This document shows, piece after piece, positions 5,520-7,801 of a stretch of DNA of 7,801 bases (position 1 is the first letter of the stretch; each line of letters begins with the position of its first letter). The notes beneath the pieces are model-generated. The model was not told the origin of the DNA. It searched no databases and saw only the letters and a list, made by a program, of their open reading frames with translations. This DNA is from Gammaproteobacteria bacterium (GTDB taxonomy: Bacteria; Pseudomonadota; Gammaproteobacteria; UBA9214), in the NCBI GenBank assembly GCA_029864225.1, contig JAOTTU010000093.1, positions 1 through 7,801 of the forward strand, read 5' to 3'. The position numbers and the translations under genes are program-made.

Positions 5520-7508
5520 CTATCGTGTAGGTGTGATATTGCAGCGTCTCATCTTGCGGTACAAGGTGTTACGGCTGAGTTTCAGGTGCTTGGCGGCAGT
5601 GGAGACGTTCCAGCGGCAAAGTTCCAGTTCCTGAAGCAAGGCTTCACGTTCGGCGCATAGCAACGGGTCCGTGGATTCATCGTTGCTGACCGGAGTTGTC
5701 TGCGGGCCATCTTGTTTGAAATTCGCATCCCGAAACAGGTCTTCCACCAAATCATTCGCGGTAATGTGGTCGGATTCCCTCAGGGCAATCAGGGTACGCA
5801 GTACATTACGTATTTGCCGGATATTGCCTGGCCAGGAATATCTGATCAGGCGGTTGATCACTTCTTCATCAACCTGGATATTAGAGTCAGGCCCGATTTC
5901 TTCCCTGAGCAGATGATTCACGAGATTGTACTTGTCAGTACGATCACGCAGTGCCGGTAATGTAACGCGGACTCCCTGCAAGCGGTAGTACAAATCTTCG
6001 CGAAAGCTGCCTTCTTCCAGCATCGTCGAGAGGTCGCGGTGAGTTGCACTCATTACCCACAGGTCCAGCTTCACCGCGTGCTGACCGCCCAGCGGTACAA
6101 CTTCCTTCTCTTCCAGGACTCTGAGCAAACGTGCCTGCAAAGAATGTGGCATGTCGCCAATCTCGTCGAGGAACAGTGTGCCACCATTGGCCTGCACGAT
6201 CTTGCCCGGGCTACCTTGCCGGTTGGCGCCGGTAAAGGCACCGGCTTTATATCCGAACAATTCACTTTCAATCAAGGATTCCGGAATCGATGCGCAGTCA
6301 ATTGTCACGAAGGGTTTATTCACCCGTGCACTGGACTGATGCACAGCCCTGGCGAACACACCCTTGCCGGTACCACTTTCCCCGCACAAAAGAAATGGAA
6401 TGCCCTTGTCAAGCACACGACGTGCAATACGTATATTCTGGGCCATACACTGATCACCAAATTCCAGTGTACTGAGCGGGTCCGCACTGTTGATGTTCCC
6501 GATGTGGCTGTCCTTGACGCTGATAGCTGCTCGTGGCTTGCAATGAGAAAAGGATTCTGACTCGGGCTTCTGGACGATGGCAAAGAAGCGACGCCCCTGT
6601 GTCGCTTCATGTATTGGAATAGGGTGCAGTGAACTGTAGGCTGGTTGTTGCAAAAGTGAGGGTAGCGCCAAGTCGAAGATTTCATCGATTTTCTGTCCCC
6701 GAAACTGCGCAGGAGACTTCCAGCCCACCTGGACCAGCGCACTCTGATTGGATGCCAGTATTGTGCCATCGGATTGAAAGGCTATCAGCCCTTCTCCTAG
6801 CGTATTAACGAATTCCGGGCGGCTGTGGAAGTGCATAATGAAATGATTCTTGAACATGCACAGAAAGGCACGATTCTCGATTGTTTTGGCTGACATGTTC
6901 ACCAGTGCCAGCGTGTGCTGCTGTGCCTTGTTGTATTTACTGGAGGCGTTCAGCACCGCAAGTATCTTCCCGGTCGGGTCAAAGATGGGAGAGGCGGTGC
7001 AGGTCAGTGCCAGGTTACTGGCCAGGAAGTGTTCGTTCTGATGAATGATCAGCGGTTGTTGCTCCACCAGGCAGGTTCCCATGCCATTGGTGCCCTGCAG
7101 CTGTTCGGACCAGATTGCTCCCTCTTGCAGGTTGTTGGTGGTCGCAGTTGAGTCGAAGCTGGGGTCACCTGTGTAGTGCAGAATCATGCCGGATTCGTTG
7201 GTAAGCAGTATGGAATGGCCGGAGCCGGCAACCTGCTGATAAAGATTTGCCATTTCAACCTTGGCGATGTGTAACAGATTGCCGAGACGTCCCTGATGCT
7301 CGAGCAGTGTCTGCGGCTCTACAATTTCCGGTGCACGTTTGTGGGTGGGGTCCAGTCCATACTTTCCAACGCAGCGCCGCCAGGATCTGGAGATCATGGG
7401 ATTGACCGATACATCTTCCCCGTTCCCGGAGATAACCGACATTACGTGTTCGCGATGACGGGAAATTACTGAAATCCCCATATCGGCACACTCCTCTGAA
7501 GCTGCCAC
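5520..7508 (-). CDS. Sigma-54-dependent Fis-family activator, AcoR-like (GAF-PAS-AAA+-HTH)
   Basis: A 662-residue bacterial enhancer-binding protein. Domains: an N-terminal region including SWRRCVGKYGLDP (42-54), a GAF-type sensor (about 80-215, with EQLQGTNGMGTCL at 135-147 and LTCTASPIFDPTG at 168-180, typical of AcoR relatives), a PAS-like segment (about 230-315), the AAA+ ATPase (about 350-580) and a Fis-type HTH (about 620-660, STAAKHLKLSRNTLYRKM). The AAA+ domain has intact Walker A GESGTGKG (376-383), GAFTGA sigma-54 contact loop (423-428), Walker B GGTLFLDEI (442-450), FREDLYYRL (502-510) and sensor II WPGNIRQIRN (559-568). It should therefore be a competent activator. The start is a GTG at 7508 with AAAGGA six bases upstream. 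AcoR itself controls acetoin catabolism; relatives in methylotrophs and alcohol oxidisers answer other signals, so ligand and targets are unknown. There is no receiver domain with a phosphorylatable Asp. It precedes the dmrB operon in the same direction after 261 bases. Confidence 0.93.
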   Translation of the reverse strand: MAASEECADMGISVISRHREHVMSVISGNGEDVSVNPMISRSWRRCVGKYGLDPTHKRAPEIVEPQTLLEHQGRLGNLLHIAKVEMANLYQQVAGSGHSILLTNESGMILHYTGDPSFDSTATTNNLQEGAIWSEQLQGTNGMGTCLVEQQPLIIHQNEHFLASNLALTCTASPIFDPTGKILAVLNASSKYNKAQQHTLALVNMSAKTIENRAFLCMFKNHFIMHFHSRPEFVNTLGEGLIAFQSDGTILASNQSALVQVGWKSPAQFRGQKIDEIFDLALPSLLQQPAYSSLHPIPIHEATQGRRFFAIVQKPESESFSHCKPRAAISVKDSHIGNINSADPLSTLEFGDQCMAQNIRIARRVLDKGIPFLLCGESGTGKGVFARAVHQSSARVNKPFVTIDCASIPESLIESELFGYKAGAFTGANRQGSPGKIVQANGGTLFLDEIGDMPHSLQARLLRVLEEKEVVPLGGQHAVKLDLWVMSATHRDLSTMLEEGSFREDLYYRLQGVRVTLPALRDRTDKYNLVNHLLREEIGPDSNIQVDEEVINRLIRYSWPGNIRQIRNVLRTLIALRESDHITANDLVEDLFRDANFKQDGPQTTPVSNDESTDPLLCAEREALLQELELCRWNVSTAAKHLKLSRNTLYRKMRRCNITPTR

Positions 7509-7543
7509 AGGCGTTCCTTTATCTATCCGTGTTGATGTTTCTA

Positions 7544-7571
7544 TCCCGGGGATGAGCCGGGAGCACTCCCC
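7544..7571 (-). promoter_or_regulatory. GC-rich hairpins in the presumed leader of the regulator mRNA
   Basis: A perfect 6-bp stem, TCCCGG (7544-7549) with CCGGGA (7557-7562), has a 7-base loop. An overlapping near-palindrome, GGGAGCACTCCC (7560-7571), could form a competing structure. Both lie between the candidate promoter and the GTG start, about 35-60 bases before the start, so they would be in the 5' untranslated leader. No known riboswitch class is recognised. Confidence 0.3.
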
Positions 7572-7617
7572 TAAACGAAGCGCTTACATTTTTTCATTAA
7601 TCGGATTGTCACGAAGT

Positions 7618-7646
7618 ACTACAGCCTCTTTACTGAAGAGTGTAAA
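7618..7646 (-). promoter_or_regulatory. Candidate sigma-70 promoter of the AcoR-like regulator gene
   Basis: On the minus strand, TTTACA (7641-7646, 5 of 6 to consensus) and TGTAGT (7618-7623, 4 of 6) are separated by 17 bases. The spacer contains a 5-bp inverted repeat, CTCTT-CAGTA-AAGAG. Transcription would start near 7611 and give a leader of about 100 bases before the GTG at 7508. Consensus match only. Confidence 0.35.
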
Positions 7647-7668
7647 CGAGTTTGTGCATTTTTTCACC

Positions 7669-7682
7669 TTTTGTTCACAAAA
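7669..7682. promoter_or_regulatory. Operator-like 14-bp palindrome upstream of the regulator gene
   Basis: TTTTGT-TC-ACAAAA is a perfect inverted repeat with 6-bp arms and a 2-bp centre. It ends about 23 bases upstream of the candidate -35 element of the regulator promoter. Its position and symmetry would suit a dimeric DNA-binding protein, such as autoregulation or control of an unseen divergent gene to the right. The region is AT-rich, so chance symmetry is possible. Confidence 0.3.
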
Positions 7683-7801
7683 AAAGCCCCGTGTCAATAC
7701 TTTTATTGTACCGGTTCCCTGGAAAATTGAATCGGTATCGAGTAACTGCATAGACTGCTCGAAAATAGGCATAACTGCAACAAGGTTGGTCATACGGCCA
7801 G

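Larger units (their letters stand above)
7509..7801. other. Non-coding upstream region at the right edge
   Basis: This stretch holds the promoter, palindrome and leader hairpins listed separately. A small minus-strand frame (7584-7793) has no SD and no recognisable sequence. No sigma-54 -24/-12 element with correct spacing was found: the closest, GG-N9-GC around 7655-7667 on the minus strand, is one base short. I see no gene start facing rightward. Confidence 0.5.

Noticed and set aside
6039..6560. 173-codon plus-strand frame opposite the AAA+ domain of the regulator
   Set aside because: Antisense to the conserved Walker A and GAFTGA region; the composition is not protein-like.
7655..7667. 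Sigma-54-like GG...GC element on the minus strand
   Set aside because: The spacing is 9 bases rather than the required 10, and the flanking bases do not match TGGCAC/TTGCA.
7681..7697. TTGACA (minus strand) and CGGGGC followed by a T-run, suggesting a promoter or a terminator
   Set aside because: No acceptable -10 lies 16-18 bases after TTGACA, and no complementary GCCCCG arm lies upstream to make a terminator stem.
7584..7793. 69-codon minus-strand frame upstream of the regulator
   Set aside because: No SD before the ATG, no recognisable sequence, and it overlaps the AT-rich promoter-like region with the palindrome.
1..7801. CRISPR array, insertion sequence, tRNA or rRNA
   Set aside because: No regularly spaced repeats, transposase-like protein, terminal inverted repeats, cloverleaf or rRNA-like sequence was seen on either strand.

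Overview
The window looks like a piece of a methylotrophic or one-carbon-oxidising proteobacterium. It carries a compact set of bacterial homologues of archaeal cofactor genes: a DmrB/AfpA-type flavoprotein, a DHPS-related protein, a DUF447 protein, a DUF556 protein (MfnB) and an MfnE-like kinase. Such sets are known from bacteria that oxidise formaldehyde with tetrahydromethanopterin (H4MPT) and methanofuran-type carriers. The catalytic genes of that pathway (fae, mtdB, mch, fhcABCD) are not in the window. By eye the DNA is moderately GC-rich and even in composition. I cannot name a genus.

Layout. (1) Positions 3-1349, plus strand: pabB, cut at its 5' end by the window edge. It overlaps by 41 bases a small amino-acid-kinase-family gene (1309-1962) resembling archaeal MfnE. 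(2) A 50-base convergent gap with a small hairpin. (3) Positions 5258-2013, minus strand: a four-gene operon whose neighbouring genes all overlap. The order is a dmrB-like flavoprotein (TTG start), a DUF6513/DHPS-like protein, a DUF447 protein, then mfnB. The last two junctions are ATGA stop-start overlaps. (4) A 261-base spacer (5259-5519) with a candidate promoter for the operon and a possible small overlapping ORF. (5) Positions 7508-5520, minus strand: a sigma-54-dependent AcoR-type regulator (GAF, PAS-like, AAA+, Fis HTH) with a GTG start. (6) Positions 7509-7801: a non-coding upstream region with a candidate sigma-70 promoter, two hairpins in the presumed leader and an operator-like 14-bp palindrome.

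How the genes may work together (inference). PabB makes aminodeoxychorismate, the precursor of 4-aminobenzoate, which is the aryl unit of H4MPT. The DHPS-like protein may act at or near the pterin-aryl coupling stage. The DmrB-like flavoprotein would reduce dihydromethanopterin to H4MPT. MfnB and the MfnE-like kinase belong to the furan branch that leads to methanofuran or methylofuran. DUF447 has no established role but travels with these genes. The adjacent sigma-54 regulator may control this island or a neighbouring methylotrophy or alcohol-oxidation locus; nothing in the window decides between these.
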